A stretch of 64,000 nt of DNA, taken from contig NC_016621.1 in assembly GCF_000236405.1 (NCBI RefSeq), positions 471,001 through 535,000 of the forward strand, read 5' to 3'. Within the stretch, counting starts at the first letter, position 1. Every line of letters starts with the position of its first letter. This stretch comes from Blattabacterium sp. (Cryptocercus punctulatus) str. Cpu (lineage in GTDB: Bacteria; Bacteroidota; Bacteroidia; Flavobacteriales; Blattabacteriaceae). Below are positions 38,092 through 48,065 of this stretch, piece after piece. The notes under the pieces are model-generated. The model was not told where the DNA came from. It worked only from the letters and a program-made list of their open reading frames with translations, and ran no database searches. A program made the translations under genes and the position numbers.

Positions 38092-39966
38092 ATGTTTTTA
38101 GATACATATGATATTATTATTGTTGGAGGTGGCCATGCAGGAGCAGAAGCAGCATCGGCCTCTTCTAAAATGGGATCAAAAACTTTACTAATTACAAGTA
38201 ATTTACAAACAATTGGTCAAATGTCATGTAATCCAGCTATAGGAGGAATAGCTAAAGGACAAATAATAAGAGAAATAGATGCTCTAGGAGGTTATTCAGG
38301 GATCATATCCGATTATAGTATGATTCAATTTAGAATGTTGAATAAATCTAAAGGGCCTGCTATGTGGAGTCCTAGAGCACAATGTGATAGAAAATTATTT
38401 TCTAATAATTGGAGATTTTTTTTAGAAAAAAATAATCAATTAGACCTATATCAAGATACGGTAACTTCTTTAATTGTAAGAAAAAAAATAGTTAAAGGAG
38501 TGATAACCTCTTTTGGAATAAAAATCATGGGAAAATCGGTCATACTTACAAATGGAACATTTTTAAATGGAAAAATTCATATTGGTGAAAAAAAAATTAA
38601 TGGAGGGAGAATATCGGAAAAAGAGGTTAGAGGGATAACAGAACAATTAACTAAATTTTTCGGATTTAAATATGGAAGAATGAAAACAGGAACTTCACCT
38701 AGAGTAGATGGACGATCTTTGAATTACAAAAAAATGAAAGTTCAAAAGGGAGATTGTAATCCTAAAAAATTTTCTTTTTCAAAAACAATAAAATTAAAAA
38801 AACAATGTGTATGTCATATTTCTTATACAAATGAAGAAATTCATGATTTTATTCAAAAAAATTTGATATATTCTCCTATTTTTACAGGATCAATTCAAGG
38901 TGTGAGCCCTAGATATTGTCCTTCTATAGAAGAAAAAATTTATAGATTTTCCGATAAAAAAGAACATCATATTTTTGTAGAACCAGAGGGATGGAATACG
39001 GTAGAAGTATATATAAATGGATTTTCTACTTCTTTACCAGAAAGAAAACAATACCAAGCTTTAAAAAAAATTTCAGGATTTGAAAAAGTAAAAATATTAA
39101 GACCTGGATATGCTATTGAATACGATTATTTTTCTCCAATCCAACTAAAACTTACTTTGGAAAGTAAGTTAATTAAAAATCTTTTTTTTGCTGGACAAAT
39201 TAATGGGACTACAGGTTATGAAGAAGCTGCTGCACAAGGATTAATTGCTGGAATTAATGCTCATCTAAAAATTCATGAAAAAAAGCCCTTTATTCTAAAA
39301 AGAAACCAAGCTTATATTGGAGTATTAATAGATGATTTGATTACAAAAGGGACAGAAGAACCCTATAGAATGTTTACTTCAAGAGCAGAATATAGAATGT
39401 TATTACGTCAAGATAATGCGGATGAAAGATTAACCCATATGGGTTATAAAATTGGATTAATTTCAGAAAAAAGAATGAAATTAGTAGAAAAAAAAAAATA
39501 TCAAGTTGAAAAATGTATTTCTTTATTTAAAAAGATTAATCTTACTCCAAAAATACTTAATCCAATTCTAAATATTAAAAAATCTCCTATTGTATATCAA
39601 GAAAAAAAAATAGATATAATTTTATCTCGTTCGGAAATCGATATACAAGATATAATTTCTATCCCTTTTTTAAAAAAAGAGATAGAAATTAATAATCTTA
39701 ATCAACAAGAAATATTAGAGCAAGTTTCTATTCAAATTAAATATAAAGGATATATTGAACGGGAAAAAAAAAATGCTAAAAAATTGTTGAAACTTGAAAA
39801 TATTCGAATTCCACATAATTTTGATTATGAAAAAATTAAATCTTTATCTATAGAATCTAGAGAAAAATTAACTTATCACCGCCCGGAAACTTTTTCACAA
39901 GCTTCAAGGATTAGTGGGATTTCACCTTCAGATTTAAGTATTTTGTTAGTTTATATAGGTCGTTAA
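38092..39966 (+). CDS. mnmG: tRNA uridine-5-carboxymethylaminomethyl modification enzyme MnmG (GidA)
   Basis: FAD-dependent enzyme modifying the wobble uridine of several tRNAs with MnmE. The dinucleotide fold [18 protein letters not shown], the [14 protein letters not shown] segment, [13 protein letters not shown] and [19 protein letters not shown] are all family motifs. Length 624 aa is normal. It follows ybeY and overlaps the end of the convergent divIC gene by 4 bases. MnmA, acting on the same wobble base, is at 57.3 kb. Confidence 0.97.
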   Translation: MFLDTYDIIIVGGGHAGAEAASASSKMGSKTLLITSNLQTIGQMSCNPAIGGIAKGQIIREIDALGGYSGIISDYSMIQFRMLNKSKGPAMWSPRAQCDRKLFSNNWRFFLEKNNQLDLYQDTVTSLIVRKKIVKGVITSFGIKIMGKSVILTNGTFLNGKIHIGEKKINGGRISEKEVRGITEQLTKFFGFKYGRMKTGTSPRVDGRSLNYKKMKVQKGDCNPKKFSFSKTIKLKKQCVCHISYTNEEIHDFIQKNLIYSPIFTGSIQGVSPRYCPSIEEKIYRFSDKKEHHIFVEPEGWNTVEVYINGFSTSLPERKQYQALKKISGFEKVKILRPGYAIEYDYFSPIQLKLTLESKLIKNLFFAGQINGTTGYEEAAAQGLIAGINAHLKIHEKKPFILKRNQAYIGVLIDDLITKGTEEPYRMFTSRAEYRMLLRQDNADERLTHMGYKIGLISEKRMKLVEKKKYQVEKCISLFKKINLTPKILNPILNIKKSPIVYQEKKIDIILSRSEIDIQDIISIPFLKKEIEINNLNQQEILEQVSIQIKYKGYIEREKKNAKKLLKLENIRIPHNFDYEKIKSLSIESREKLTYHRPETFSQASRISGISPSDLSILLVYIGR

Positions 39967-40247
39967 TTTTCATTTTTAGATAGAATAAATAAATCTTCAT
40001 CTTCTTTTTTCATATAGAATTTTTCCCTAGCTATTTTTTCTAAATATTTAGGATCATTATTTAACTTTTTAAGATGATTACCTTCCAAAAAAATTTTATT
40101 TTTTAAATAATCTCTATCTAATATCATTTTATTGATAGTTTTTTTTAGTTTCCAATGTAAAATTAAAGAATTAGTATCAAAAAAAAACATCCATATAAAA
40201 AAAGATAAACTGACCCAAAAATATTTAGTTTTAAATATTTTATACAT
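39963..40247 (-). CDS. septum formation initiator family protein (DivIC/FtsB-like)
   Basis: Small bitopic protein of the divisome core. One N-terminal membrane helix ([14 protein letters not shown], about residues 11-24) precedes a coiled coil ([20 protein letters not shown]) and the conserved end [28 protein letters not shown]. Length 94 aa is usual. Its ATG shares a base with the stop of a putative frameshifted small gene upstream (TAATG). It overlaps mnmG by 4 bases, tail to tail. Confidence 0.88.
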   Translation of the reverse strand: MYKIFKTKYFWVSLSFFIWMFFFDTNSLILHWKLKKTINKMILDRDYLKNKIFLEGNHLKKLNNDPKYLEKIAREKFYMKKEDEDLFILSKNEN

Positions 40248-40401
40248 TATGTATTTTTTTTTTCATTTATCCAATTTTTTATAGTATTAACTCCTATACT
40301 TATAGTCCAATATATAATCACAAAAAATAAAAAAAAATACACCAAAATCCAGATATTGTTATGAGTATAAAAAATAAAAATCCTATAAATTTGATTATCA
40401 T
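40247..40401 (-). pseudogene. putative small membrane protein gene with a one-base frameshift at a T/A homopolymer
   Basis: ATG at 40401 opens a hydrophobic frame (MIIKFIGFLFFILITISGFW) that meets a stop after 27 codons. Just before it is a nine-base homopolymer (40329-40337). If one base were added, the reading continues into VIIYWTISIGVNTIKNWIN and ends at TAA 40249-40247, exactly overlapping the divIC start as TAATG, for a 51-aa protein. The coupling geometry suggests the second frame was, or still is, translated. I do not recognise the family. It may be a decaying gene or one rescued by polymerase slippage. Confidence 0.45.
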
Positions 40402-40477
40402 AATATAATTAATAAAATTAAAAAAAATTATTACTTTTTTTTATAAAAAGTTTATTAATTTCGTAAAAAAAATAAAA

Positions 40478-41863
40478 ATGATTTTTAGAAACGAAAGAGA
40501 TACATTAGGAATAGTAAAAGTTCCTATGGATAAATATTGGGGGGCTCAAACCGAAAGATCAAGAAATAATTTTAAAATAGGAATAGAAGGATCTATGCCA
40601 ATAGAAATTATTCATTCTTTTGCTCTTTTAAAGAAAGCAGCTGCATATGCCAATTTTGAATTTGGAATTTTGTCTAAAAAAAAAAGAGATTTAATTACTT
40701 TGGTTTGTGAAGAAATTATAGAAGGAAAATTAGATGATCAATTTCCATTAGTTATATGGCAAACAGGATCTGGTACACATACTAATATGAATATAAATGA
40801 AGTAATATCCAATAGATCACATGTTTTAATGGGAGGAAAACTTGGAAAAAGTAAATCTTTTATACATCCAAATGATGATGTAAATATGTCCCAATCATCT
40901 AATGATACCTATTCAACTGCAATGAATATTGCATCTTATAAAAAATTGATAGAAAAAACAATTCCTTCTATAGAAATTCTACGTAATACATTGGAAAAAA
41001 AAACAAAATTATTCAAAAAGGTGATTAAAATAGGGAGAACTCATCTTATGGATGCCGTACCTATAACTTTAGGACAGGAATTTTCCGGTTATGTTTCTCA
41101 AATTGATCATGGATTAAATTTTATTAAAAAAACTTTAGATCATCTTTCTGAATTAGCTATTGGAGGAACAGCTGTTGGGACAGGATTAAATTCACCTAAA
41201 GGATATGATATAAAAGTAACTGACTATATATGTAAATATACTGGACTTCCATTTAAAGTAGCAAATAATAAATTTGAAGCAATAGCATCTCATGATGCTA
41301 TTGTAGAATCTCATTCTGCTCTAAAACAAATTTCCGTTTCTTTGATTAAAATAGCAAATGATATTAGATTTTTAGCTTCGGGGCCTCGTTCCGGAATAGG
41401 AGAAATTTATCTTCCTGAAAATGAACCTGGATCTTCTATTATGCCTGGGAAAATAAATCCAACACAATGTGAATCTCTCATGATGGTTTGTACACAAGTC
41501 ATAGGGAATGATTTATCTATTTCAATAGCAGGGGCATCCGGAAATTATGAATTAAATGTTTCTAAACCATTAATGGCTTATAATTTTCTTCAATCTTCGC
41601 AACTTATTTCTGATGCTTGTAATTCTTTTTCTAATCTTTGTGTCAAAGGAATTACTCCAAATTATACAAAAATTAAAGAATTATTAAATAGATCTTTAAT
41701 GTTAGTAACAGTACTTAATAATTGTATTGGATACGAAAAATCAGCAAAAATTTCAAAAAAAGCTTATGAAAATAATAGTACTCTAAAAGAGGAAGCGGTA
41801 CGATTAGGATATTTGACCATTGATGAATTTGATAAATTAGTAAGACCAGATAAAATGATATAA
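40478..41863 (+). CDS. fumC: fumarate hydratase class II
   Basis: TCA-cycle enzyme interconverting fumarate and malate, iron-independent type. Family segments: [53 protein letters not shown] and the signature [15 protein letters not shown]. Length 461 aa is standard. The start [16 protein letters not shown] fits. It converges with tatD. If PyrD is a fumarate-linked class 1A enzyme, fumarate supply links the two steps. Confidence 0.97.
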   Translation: MIFRNERDTLGIVKVPMDKYWGAQTERSRNNFKIGIEGSMPIEIIHSFALLKKAAAYANFEFGILSKKKRDLITLVCEEIIEGKLDDQFPLVIWQTGSGTHTNMNINEVISNRSHVLMGGKLGKSKSFIHPNDDVNMSQSSNDTYSTAMNIASYKKLIEKTIPSIEILRNTLEKKTKLFKKVIKIGRTHLMDAVPITLGQEFSGYVSQIDHGLNFIKKTLDHLSELAIGGTAVGTGLNSPKGYDIKVTDYICKYTGLPFKVANNKFEAIASHDAIVESHSALKQISVSLIKIANDIRFLASGPRSGIGEIYLPENEPGSSIMPGKINPTQCESLMMVCTQVIGNDLSISIAGASGNYELNVSKPLMAYNFLQSSQLISDACNSFSNLCVKGITPNYTKIKELLNRSLMLVTVLNNCIGYEKSAKISKKAYENNSTLKEEAVRLGYLTIDEFDKLVRPDKMI

Positions 41864-41876
41864 ATCATTATCATAA

Positions 41877-42638
41877 TTAGGAAAATATTTCATTTACGTT
41901 TATTTCGGTTATATTTGCTATTTTTTTTTCCGAAATAGAATAAATATTGGAAAGTTTTTTTAAAATTATTTTTAAGTAAATAGGTTCATTTCTTTTCCCT
42001 TTTAAAGGATAAGGAGATAAAAATGGAGAATCTGTTTCTAATACTATATTTTTTAAATTAATTTTGTGTAAAAATGAACTAATATTATTATTTTTAAAAG
42101 TAATCATACCTCCAATTCCTATTTTTAACCCAAAATTAATAATTTTTTTTGCTTGTTCTAAATTTCCAGAAAAACAATGAAAAATTCCTTTTACAGGATA
42201 ATTTTTTTTTAAAATATCAAAAACTGGATCAAAAGCTTTTCTACAGTGAATTACTATAGGTAATTTTTTTATTTTTGCATATTGTATTTGAGTTTGAAAG
42301 GCATATTCTTGTTCAAAAAGAAATTTTTTTTCTAAGTGTAAATCTATTCCAATTTCTCCTATAGAAATGAAAGTATGTTGATCTAACCATTTTTTAATGC
42401 TATTTAATTCATTTTCTAAATTTTTTGGGGTTACTTTACTAGGGTGTAATCCTATCATTGGAAAACAAATATTTGGATATTTTTTTTCTAATTTTAGTAT
42501 TTTAGGAATTGTTTTACAATCTATAGAAGGAATATAAAATTTATGTATTTTATTATGAATTGCAGTTTTTATGACAAAATCTCTATCTTTATCAAATTGT
42601 TTCATATATAAATGAGTATGTGTATCAGTAATTTTCAT
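41877..42638 (-). CDS. tatD: TatD family metal-dependent hydrolase
   Basis: TIM-barrel hydrolase of the TatD family, a metal-dependent DNase in studied members. Metal ligands occur in TDTHTHLY near the start, SIGEIGIDLHLE, IVIHCRKAF, GIFHCFSG and LETDSPFLSPYP. ATG at 42638 (MKITDTHTH) is preferred over an upstream ATG at 42650. Length 253 aa is usual. It is divergent from fabD with about 30 bases between. Confidence 0.93.
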   Translation of the reverse strand: MKITDTHTHLYMKQFDKDRDFVIKTAIHNKIHKFYIPSIDCKTIPKILKLEKKYPNICFPMIGLHPSKVTPKNLENELNSIKKWLDQHTFISIGEIGIDLHLEKKFLFEQEYAFQTQIQYAKIKKLPIVIHCRKAFDPVFDILKKNYPVKGIFHCFSGNLEQAKKIINFGLKIGIGGMITFKNNNISSFLHKINLKNIVLETDSPFLSPYPLKGKRNEPIYLKIILKKLSNIYSISEKKIANITEINVNEIFS

Positions 42639-42671
42639 ATAAATAAACATTAAAAAAATTTTTTTTTATTT

Positions 42672-43538
42672 ATGAAAGCTTATATATTTCCTGGTCAAGG
42701 TTCACAATATATGGGAATGGGAAAAGATTTATACAATTTTTCTAATTTAGCAAAAAAATTGTTTCAATTATCCGATGATATTTTAGGATTTCATATGAAA
42801 AATATTATGTTTAATGGTTCTATGGAAATTCTAAAAAAAACTAAATATACACAACTTGCTATTTATATATATTCAGTAATAAAAGCAAAAATTTTAGATA
42901 ATTTTAATCCAGATATGGTAGCTGGACATTCTCTTGGAGAATTATCTGCTTTAACTGCTATTGATGTATTTTCTTTTGAAGATGGATTAATTTTAGTAGA
43001 TAAAAGAGCTTCTCTTATGCAAGAAATATGTGAATATATACATGGAGGAATGGCAGTAATATTCGGATTAAAAGATGAAATTATAGAGAAAGTTTGTAAA
43101 GAAGATCATGGAATAGTTGTTCCTTCTAATTATAATAGTCCGGGCCAATTAGTAATTTCTGGAGAAGAAAAATCTTTAAAAAGAGTTTGTCAATCTTTAA
43201 AAAAAATGGGAGCTAAAAGAATATTAAGACTTCCTGTTCATGGAGCCTTTCATTCTCCAATTATGGAGCCAGCTAAAAAAAAATTATCAAAATTTATAGA
43301 AAAAATTTCATTTAAAGACTCTAAATGTCCAATATATCAGAATGTAACGGCTAAATCAGTTACAAAATCTAACGATATAAAAAAAAATATTATCGAACAA
43401 TTAACATCTCCCGTTAAATGGAAACAATTAATAGAAAATATGATTAATAATGGAGCAGTTTCCTTTATAGAAGTAGGACCAGGAAATATTTTACAAGGAA
43501 TAACGAAAAATATTTTCAATAAAATTTATAAAAAATGA
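42672..43538 (+). CDS. fabD: malonyl-CoA:ACP transacylase
   Basis: Loads malonyl groups onto acyl carrier protein for fatty acid synthesis. IFPGQGSQYMGMGKDL opens the protein, the catalytic serine is in AGHSLGELSAL, and the catalytic histidine is in VHGAFHSPIM. Length 288 aa is normal. The stop overlaps a downstream start (ATGA) of the GHMP kinase gene, suggesting coupling. Confidence 0.96.
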   Translation: MKAYIFPGQGSQYMGMGKDLYNFSNLAKKLFQLSDDILGFHMKNIMFNGSMEILKKTKYTQLAIYIYSVIKAKILDNFNPDMVAGHSLGELSALTAIDVFSFEDGLILVDKRASLMQEICEYIHGGMAVIFGLKDEIIEKVCKEDHGIVVPSNYNSPGQLVISGEEKSLKRVCQSLKKMGAKRILRLPVHGAFHSPIMEPAKKKLSKFIEKISFKDSKCPIYQNVTAKSVTKSNDIKKNIIEQLTSPVKWKQLIENMINNGAVSFIEVGPGNILQGITKNIFNKIYKK

Positions 43539-44485
43539 TTTTTATTAGTATTATGCGAAAATATGAACATTTTTTTTATAGTCATGGAAAATTGTTATTA
43601 ACAGGAGAATATTTTATTTTATATGGAGCTTATGGTTTAGCTTTACCTACCGTAAAAGGACAATCATTTACTATATATTATGATAAAAATTGTTCTGGAT
43701 CTTATGGATTGCATTGGAAAAGTTTTGATAATATAGATAAGCCTTGGTTTGAAGTATTTTTTAAACTTCCTTCTTTAGATATTTGTTATAATACAGAAAA
43801 AAAAACAGCTTTTAGATTAAGAAATCTATTGTTAGAATCTAGAAAAATTAAAAAAAATTTTCTTAAAAATTCATTTGGTATTTTTTATGTAAAAACGAAA
43901 TTAGAATTTCCTATAAATTGGGGTTTAGGTAGTAGTTCTACTTTAATTAATAATATAGCAAAATGGGCTAGTATAGATCCTTATAAGTTATTAGAAAAAA
44001 ATTTTCCAGGAAGTGGATATGATATAGCGTGTGTATCCAATTCAAAACCAATAATTTTTAAATTAAAAAATAAAAAACCTCATGTTGTTACTATAAATTT
44101 TAATCCTCCATTTAAAAAAAAACTTTTTTTTCTACATCTTAATAAAAAAAAAAATACTTGTGAAGGAATTCGATTTTTTCGTTCAAAAAAAAACATATCT
44201 AGTAAAAGTATTGATTCTATTTCTTCCATAACTAAAAAAATTATAGTTTGTAAAACTTTGAAAGAATTTGAAATATTATTACTTAAACATGAAAGGATTA
44301 TATCTGGAATACTTGATATACCTACTGTAAAAGAACATTATTTTCCAGATTATTTAGGTATTGTAAAAAGTTTAGGAACTTGGGGTGGGGATTTTGTTTT
44401 AATAAGTTTCAGAAAGGGAATGAAAAAATATTTTTCAAAAAAAGGATTTCATACTATTCTTTCATTTGATGAAATGATTCTTTGA
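43535..44485 (+). CDS. GYDIA-type GHMP kinase superfamily protein
   Basis: Small-molecule kinase of the GHMP fold. An N-terminal beta segment FYSHGKLLLTGEYFILYGA is followed by the phosphate loop WGLGSSSTLINNIAKWA and the motif GSGYDIACVSNSKP, which gives the GYDIA name used in Bacteroidota annotation. Substrate is not established; mevalonate-type and sugar kinases are relatives. The ATG at 43535 overlaps the fabD stop; a second ATG at 43553 (MRKYEHFF) is also plausible. An 11-base A tract at about 44144-44154 lies inside the gene. Confidence 0.85.
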   Translation: MIFISIMRKYEHFFYSHGKLLLTGEYFILYGAYGLALPTVKGQSFTIYYDKNCSGSYGLHWKSFDNIDKPWFEVFFKLPSLDICYNTEKKTAFRLRNLLLESRKIKKNFLKNSFGIFYVKTKLEFPINWGLGSSSTLINNIAKWASIDPYKLLEKNFPGSGYDIACVSNSKPIIFKLKNKKPHVVTINFNPPFKKKLFFLHLNKKKNTCEGIRFFRSKKNISSKSIDSISSITKKIIVCKTLKEFEILLLKHERIISGILDIPTVKEHYFPDYLGIVKSLGTWGGDFVLISFRKGMKKYFSKKGFHTILSFDEMIL

Positions 44486-44561
44486 TCATAAAATATAAAA
44501 TCTATTATTTCAATATTTAAATTATAAAAATTATTTATATTTTATTCAAAATTTATTTATT

Positions 44562-45815
44562 ATGTGCAAAATTGTTAATCTTAATATTAATGGATGTAAT
44601 TATAAACTTCCCATAGTTTATGGAACTTTTTTTGAAGAAAAAGCTATTAATATATCTAAACTTAGAGAAAATACCGGATTTATTACATTTGATCCAGGAT
44701 TTAAAAATACAGGAATTGTTAAAAGTTCTATTAGTTTTATAGATGGTGAAAAAGGAATTCTATTATATAGAGGTTATCCAGTTGAACAAATTATTAAAAA
44801 ATGTTCATTTATAGAAACTAGTTATCTTCTATTAAATGGCGAACTACCTAATACTGAACAATTAAATTTTTTTTCTGAAAAAATAAAAGAATTCAATTCC
44901 ATTAATCATAAAATTTATCAAATACTGGATAAGTTTCCAGTTTCTTATCATCCTATGGGAATATTATCATCTTTAACGTGTATTCTTACTGCATTTACAG
45001 ATTATATTAATATAAAAGAGGAAGATATGTTTTTACATCTTTTAGCAAAACTACCTGTATTAGCAGCTTTAACTTATAGAAAAAAAGTAGGTCTTCCTCC
45101 ATCTTATGCCGATAAGGATTTATATTATACTTCTAATCTTTTAAAAATGTTTTTTTCTATTCCAAAAAAATATTATCAAATTAATCCAATTATTACAGAT
45201 GCTTTAGATAAACTTTTAATATTACATGCAGATCATGAACAAAATTGTTCTACTACTACTGTACGTTTATTAGGTTCTGCATATGTTGGATTATTTTCAT
45301 CTATATCCTCTGGAATTAGCGCTCTTTGGGGTAGATTACATGGAGGAGCTAATCAGGAAGTTATAGAAATGTTAGAAAATATTCTTAAAAGTGGTGGAAA
45401 TATAAATAAATGGGTAGATAAAGCAAAAGATAAAAAAGATCCGTTTCGATTGATGGGATTCGGCCATAGAATTTATAAAAATTTTGATCCTAGAGCTAAA
45501 ATAATTAAAAAAATAGCCGAAAAAATTATTTGTGAATTAGGAATTCATGATCCAATTTTAGAATTAGCAAAGGAACTTGAAAAAATTGCTATTCAAGATC
45601 CATATTTTATAGAAAAAAAATTATATCCAAATATAGATTTTTATTCAGGAATTATTTATCAAGCTATAGGAATTCCAAAAGATATGTTCACGGTTATGTT
45701 TGCTTTAGGTAGATTACCTGGATGGATGGCACATTGGAAAGAAATGAGATTAAATCAAGAACCTATAGGAAGACCTAGACAAATTTATATAGGATATAAA
45801 AAAAGAAATATATAA
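44562..45815 (+). CDS. gltA: citrate synthase
   Basis: Condenses acetyl-CoA with oxaloacetate, entry to the TCA cycle. Catalytic residues are seen in ALWGRLHGGANQEV (His), LMGFGHRIYKNFDPRA (His) and NIDFYSGIIYQAIG (Asp); HADHEQNCSTTTVRLLGSA is the conserved helix region. Length 417 aa matches the type II hexameric form. It is followed by a convergent tRNA-Leu. Confidence 0.97.
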   Translation: MCKIVNLNINGCNYKLPIVYGTFFEEKAINISKLRENTGFITFDPGFKNTGIVKSSISFIDGEKGILLYRGYPVEQIIKKCSFIETSYLLLNGELPNTEQLNFFSEKIKEFNSINHKIYQILDKFPVSYHPMGILSSLTCILTAFTDYINIKEEDMFLHLLAKLPVLAALTYRKKVGLPPSYADKDLYYTSNLLKMFFSIPKKYYQINPIITDALDKLLILHADHEQNCSTTTVRLLGSAYVGLFSSISSGISALWGRLHGGANQEVIEMLENILKSGGNINKWVDKAKDKKDPFRLMGFGHRIYKNFDPRAKIIKKIAEKIICELGIHDPILELAKELEKIAIQDPYFIEKKLYPNIDFYSGIIYQAIGIPKDMFTVMFALGRLPGWMAHWKEMRLNQEPIGRPRQIYIGYKKRNI

Positions 45816-45838
45816 TAATTTTATTATATATTATAATG

Positions 45839-45920
45839 TGCGGGCGAAGGGATTCGAACCCTTATACCTAATGGCATCAGATCCTAAGTCTGACGTGTCT
45901 ACCAATTTCACCACGCCCAC
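45839..45920 (-). tRNA. tRNA-Leu(UAG)
   Basis: Type II tRNA with acceptor GTGGGCG paired to CGCCCGC, perfect anticodon stem TCAGA/TCTGA, loop CTTAGGA giving anticodon UAG, and T arm AAGGG-TTCGAAT-CCCTT. The discriminator is A and CCA is not encoded. It lies between gltA (convergent) and rng, 29 bases past the rng stop. Confidence 0.96.
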
Positions 45921-45949
45921 ATTATAAATTTAATAGCAATTTTTTATTA

Positions 45950-47482
45950 TTAAATAAATGAAGAGGATATAATTTCATTATTTTTATTTAAAATTTTATA
46001 TTCCGTATATTTAAATGAATTTTTAGGAATAATTTTAATCCATTTTTTATATTTAAATAACCATTTTTGTTGAATTGAGGGAAATCCTTTTTTAAGATAA
46101 GCTGCGACAAAAGAATGTATATGTAATTGTATTCCCTTTTCTATTTTATTATTCATAATTTTTTCTAAGATAAATTCTAGATTATGGATATAAATTACAG
46201 GAGATTTTAATTTTTGATATTTTTCATTATATTTTAATTCTGGTCTTACTCTATGACGAGTGAATTGAACTAATCCAAATTCATTTGGAGGTAATATTTG
46301 GTGTTTAGCTTTATCGTTTTTCATTTTTTCTTTTAAATGTTCATACAATTTTTTTTTTTGATTAGGGTCATACATATCTATAAAATCTACAACAATGATT
46401 CCTCCCATATTTCTCAATCTAATTTGTCTAGCAATTTCTGTTGCAGCTAAAAGATTTACTTTCAATATATGATTAATTCTTTCTGATTCCGTACAATTTT
46501 TTTTAATATGATTAATCATTCCACTATTAACATCTATAACATGTAATGCTTCAGTATGTTCAATCACAAGATATGCCCCATTTCCTAGAGGAACATTTTT
46601 ACCTAAAAAAATTTGTATTTGTTTTTCAATTCCATATTTTTCAAATATGGGGATATTACCTTTATAATATTTAATAATACTTGTTTTTTCTGGAGCAATA
46701 AAAGATAAATAAGAACTAATTTCTTTACAAAGAAAACTATTATTACAATAAATTGATTTAAAATCATCATTAAATGTATCTCTTAATAAACAATAAGTTT
46801 TATTATTTTCACTTAAAACTTTAATTGGAGGTAATTTTATTAAATTATTTAATATTTTTTTCCATTTTTTTATCAAAATAAAAAGTTCATTTTTTAAAAT
46901 TTGTTCAATTTTAAAACATGCGACTGTACGAATGATTATACCAATTTTTTTTGGTTTTATTTTTTGCATGTATAAAATCAATCTATTTTTTTCTTTTATA
47001 TTTTTTATTTTATGAGAAATAGTCACTTTTTCCGAAAAAGGAATTAATACTAAATTTCTTCCAGGAATACAAATTTTTGCCGTTAATTTTGGTCCTTTAT
47101 TCGAAATAGGTTCTTTTGATATTTGAACTAAAATATTTTGTCCAGGATATAATATTTTTTCTATAGAACTTTTATCCTCTTTTTTATTTAAAAAAAAGTA
47201 TTGTTTAAAAAATTTTTTTTGATTTATGGTAATTAAATCTAACATTTTTTCGATTTGAAATCCAAGATCATCATAATGTAAAAAAGCACTTTTTGAATAA
47301 CCTATATCAATAATAGCAGCATTTAATCCATATGAAATTTTTTTAACTATTCCTAAGTATATATCCCCTACAGAAATTTTATTATTGTAATTTTCTTGAT
47401 GAAGTTCCAATAACTTTCCTTTTTCTAAAAGGGCTATCTTAACTTCTTGTTCTTCTGCATTTATAACTAATTCTTTATTCAT
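45950..47482 (-). CDS. rng: ribonuclease G/E family
   Basis: Single-strand endoribonuclease for rRNA maturation and mRNA decay. An N-terminal S1 domain (GDIYLGIVKKISYGLNAAII) is followed by the catalytic domain with ALHVIDVNSGMINH and IVVDFIDMYDPNQ, carrying the two Asp metal ligands. At 510 aa without a long C-terminal scaffold it is RNase G-like. ATG at 47482 (MNKELVINAEE) is preferred over an upstream TTG. The gene lies downstream of HU and a small basic protein on the same strand, an order I recall from other Bacteroidota. Confidence 0.93.
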   Translation of the reverse strand: MNKELVINAEEQEVKIALLEKGKLLELHQENYNNKISVGDIYLGIVKKISYGLNAAIIDIGYSKSAFLHYDDLGFQIEKMLDLITINQKKFFKQYFFLNKKEDKSSIEKILYPGQNILVQISKEPISNKGPKLTAKICIPGRNLVLIPFSEKVTISHKIKNIKEKNRLILYMQKIKPKKIGIIIRTVACFKIEQILKNELFILIKKWKKILNNLIKLPPIKVLSENNKTYCLLRDTFNDDFKSIYCNNSFLCKEISSYLSFIAPEKTSIIKYYKGNIPIFEKYGIEKQIQIFLGKNVPLGNGAYLVIEHTEALHVIDVNSGMINHIKKNCTESERINHILKVNLLAATEIARQIRLRNMGGIIVVDFIDMYDPNQKKKLYEHLKEKMKNDKAKHQILPPNEFGLVQFTRHRVRPELKYNEKYQKLKSPVIYIHNLEFILEKIMNNKIEKGIQLHIHSFVAAYLKKGFPSIQQKWLFKYKKWIKIIPKNSFKYTEYKILNKNNEIISSSFI

Positions 47483-47522
47483 ACACAAAAACAAGAAAAA
47501 AAAATTTAGAAATTATAATAGA

Positions 47523-47642
47523 TTAACTTTTGATAAAGATGATCAAATTTTTATTTTTTTTCTTATGTCTATTTTTTCTATTTCTTTTTTTTCTTTTATG
47601 GGTAGCTATTTTTCGTCTTTTTCTTTTTTTTCCGTTTGGCAT
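47523..47642 (-). CDS. conserved small basic protein (MPxGKKRKR family)
   Basis: A 39-aa frame, ATG at 47642 to TAA at 47523, between HU and rng. The first 29 residues, starting MPNGKKRKRRKIATHKRKK, match a tiny, extremely basic protein I recognise from many Bacteroidota genomes (typically MPSGKKRKRHKxATHKRKK), usually found beside HU and RNase G/E. About half the residues are Lys or Arg, which suggests RNA or ribosome binding. The last ten residues (NKNLIIFIKS) look like a lineage-specific tail. Too short for routine gene calling; function is not known to me. Confidence 0.85.
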   Translation of the reverse strand: MPNGKKRKRRKIATHKRKKRNRKNRHKKKNKNLIIFIKS

Positions 47643-47649
47643 AATAATT

Positions 47650-47982
47650 TTAAATCGTTATTGATTTATCTTTAGACATATTATTTTTTTTAATAATAAT
47701 AGAAACGTTTTTCTTTACTAATTCAGTAAATGCTTTTGCAGGTTTAAATGCTGGTATATTATGCTCAGGAATTACAATAGATATATCCTTGGATATATGA
47801 CGTCCTAATTTTTCAGCTCTATATTTAATAATAAATGATCCAAATCCTCTTAAATAAACATTTTCTCCAGATGTAAGGCTTTCTTTTATTTTTTTCATAA
47901 AAGTTTCTATAATCTTTTTTGTATCAATCCGTTCAAATCCAGTTTCTGATATGATTTCTGTTATTATATCTGCTTTTGTCAT
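47650..47982 (-). CDS. HU/IHF family DNA-binding protein
   Basis: Histone-like dimeric DNA-bending protein. MTKADIITEIISETG is the family N-terminus, with LRGFGSFIIKYRAEKLGRHI preceding the DNA-binding arm and the conserved Pro at its tip, then PAFKPAKAFTELVKK. Length 110 aa, slightly longer than E. coli HU owing to a Lys-rich C-terminal tail. The downstream small basic protein starts 7 bases later. Divergent from mutY. Confidence 0.94.
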   Translation of the reverse strand: MTKADIITEIISETGFERIDTKKIIETFMKKIKESLTSGENVYLRGFGSFIIKYRAEKLGRHISKDISIVIPEHNIPAFKPAKAFTELVKKNVSIIIKKNNMSKDKSITI

Positions 47983-48065
47983 GTTAAATCCTTCTAATAA
48001 TATCCAAAATTCGATTTCTTAAATATACCAATTTTTTATAAAATTGCTCTAAAATTAAATTATAT

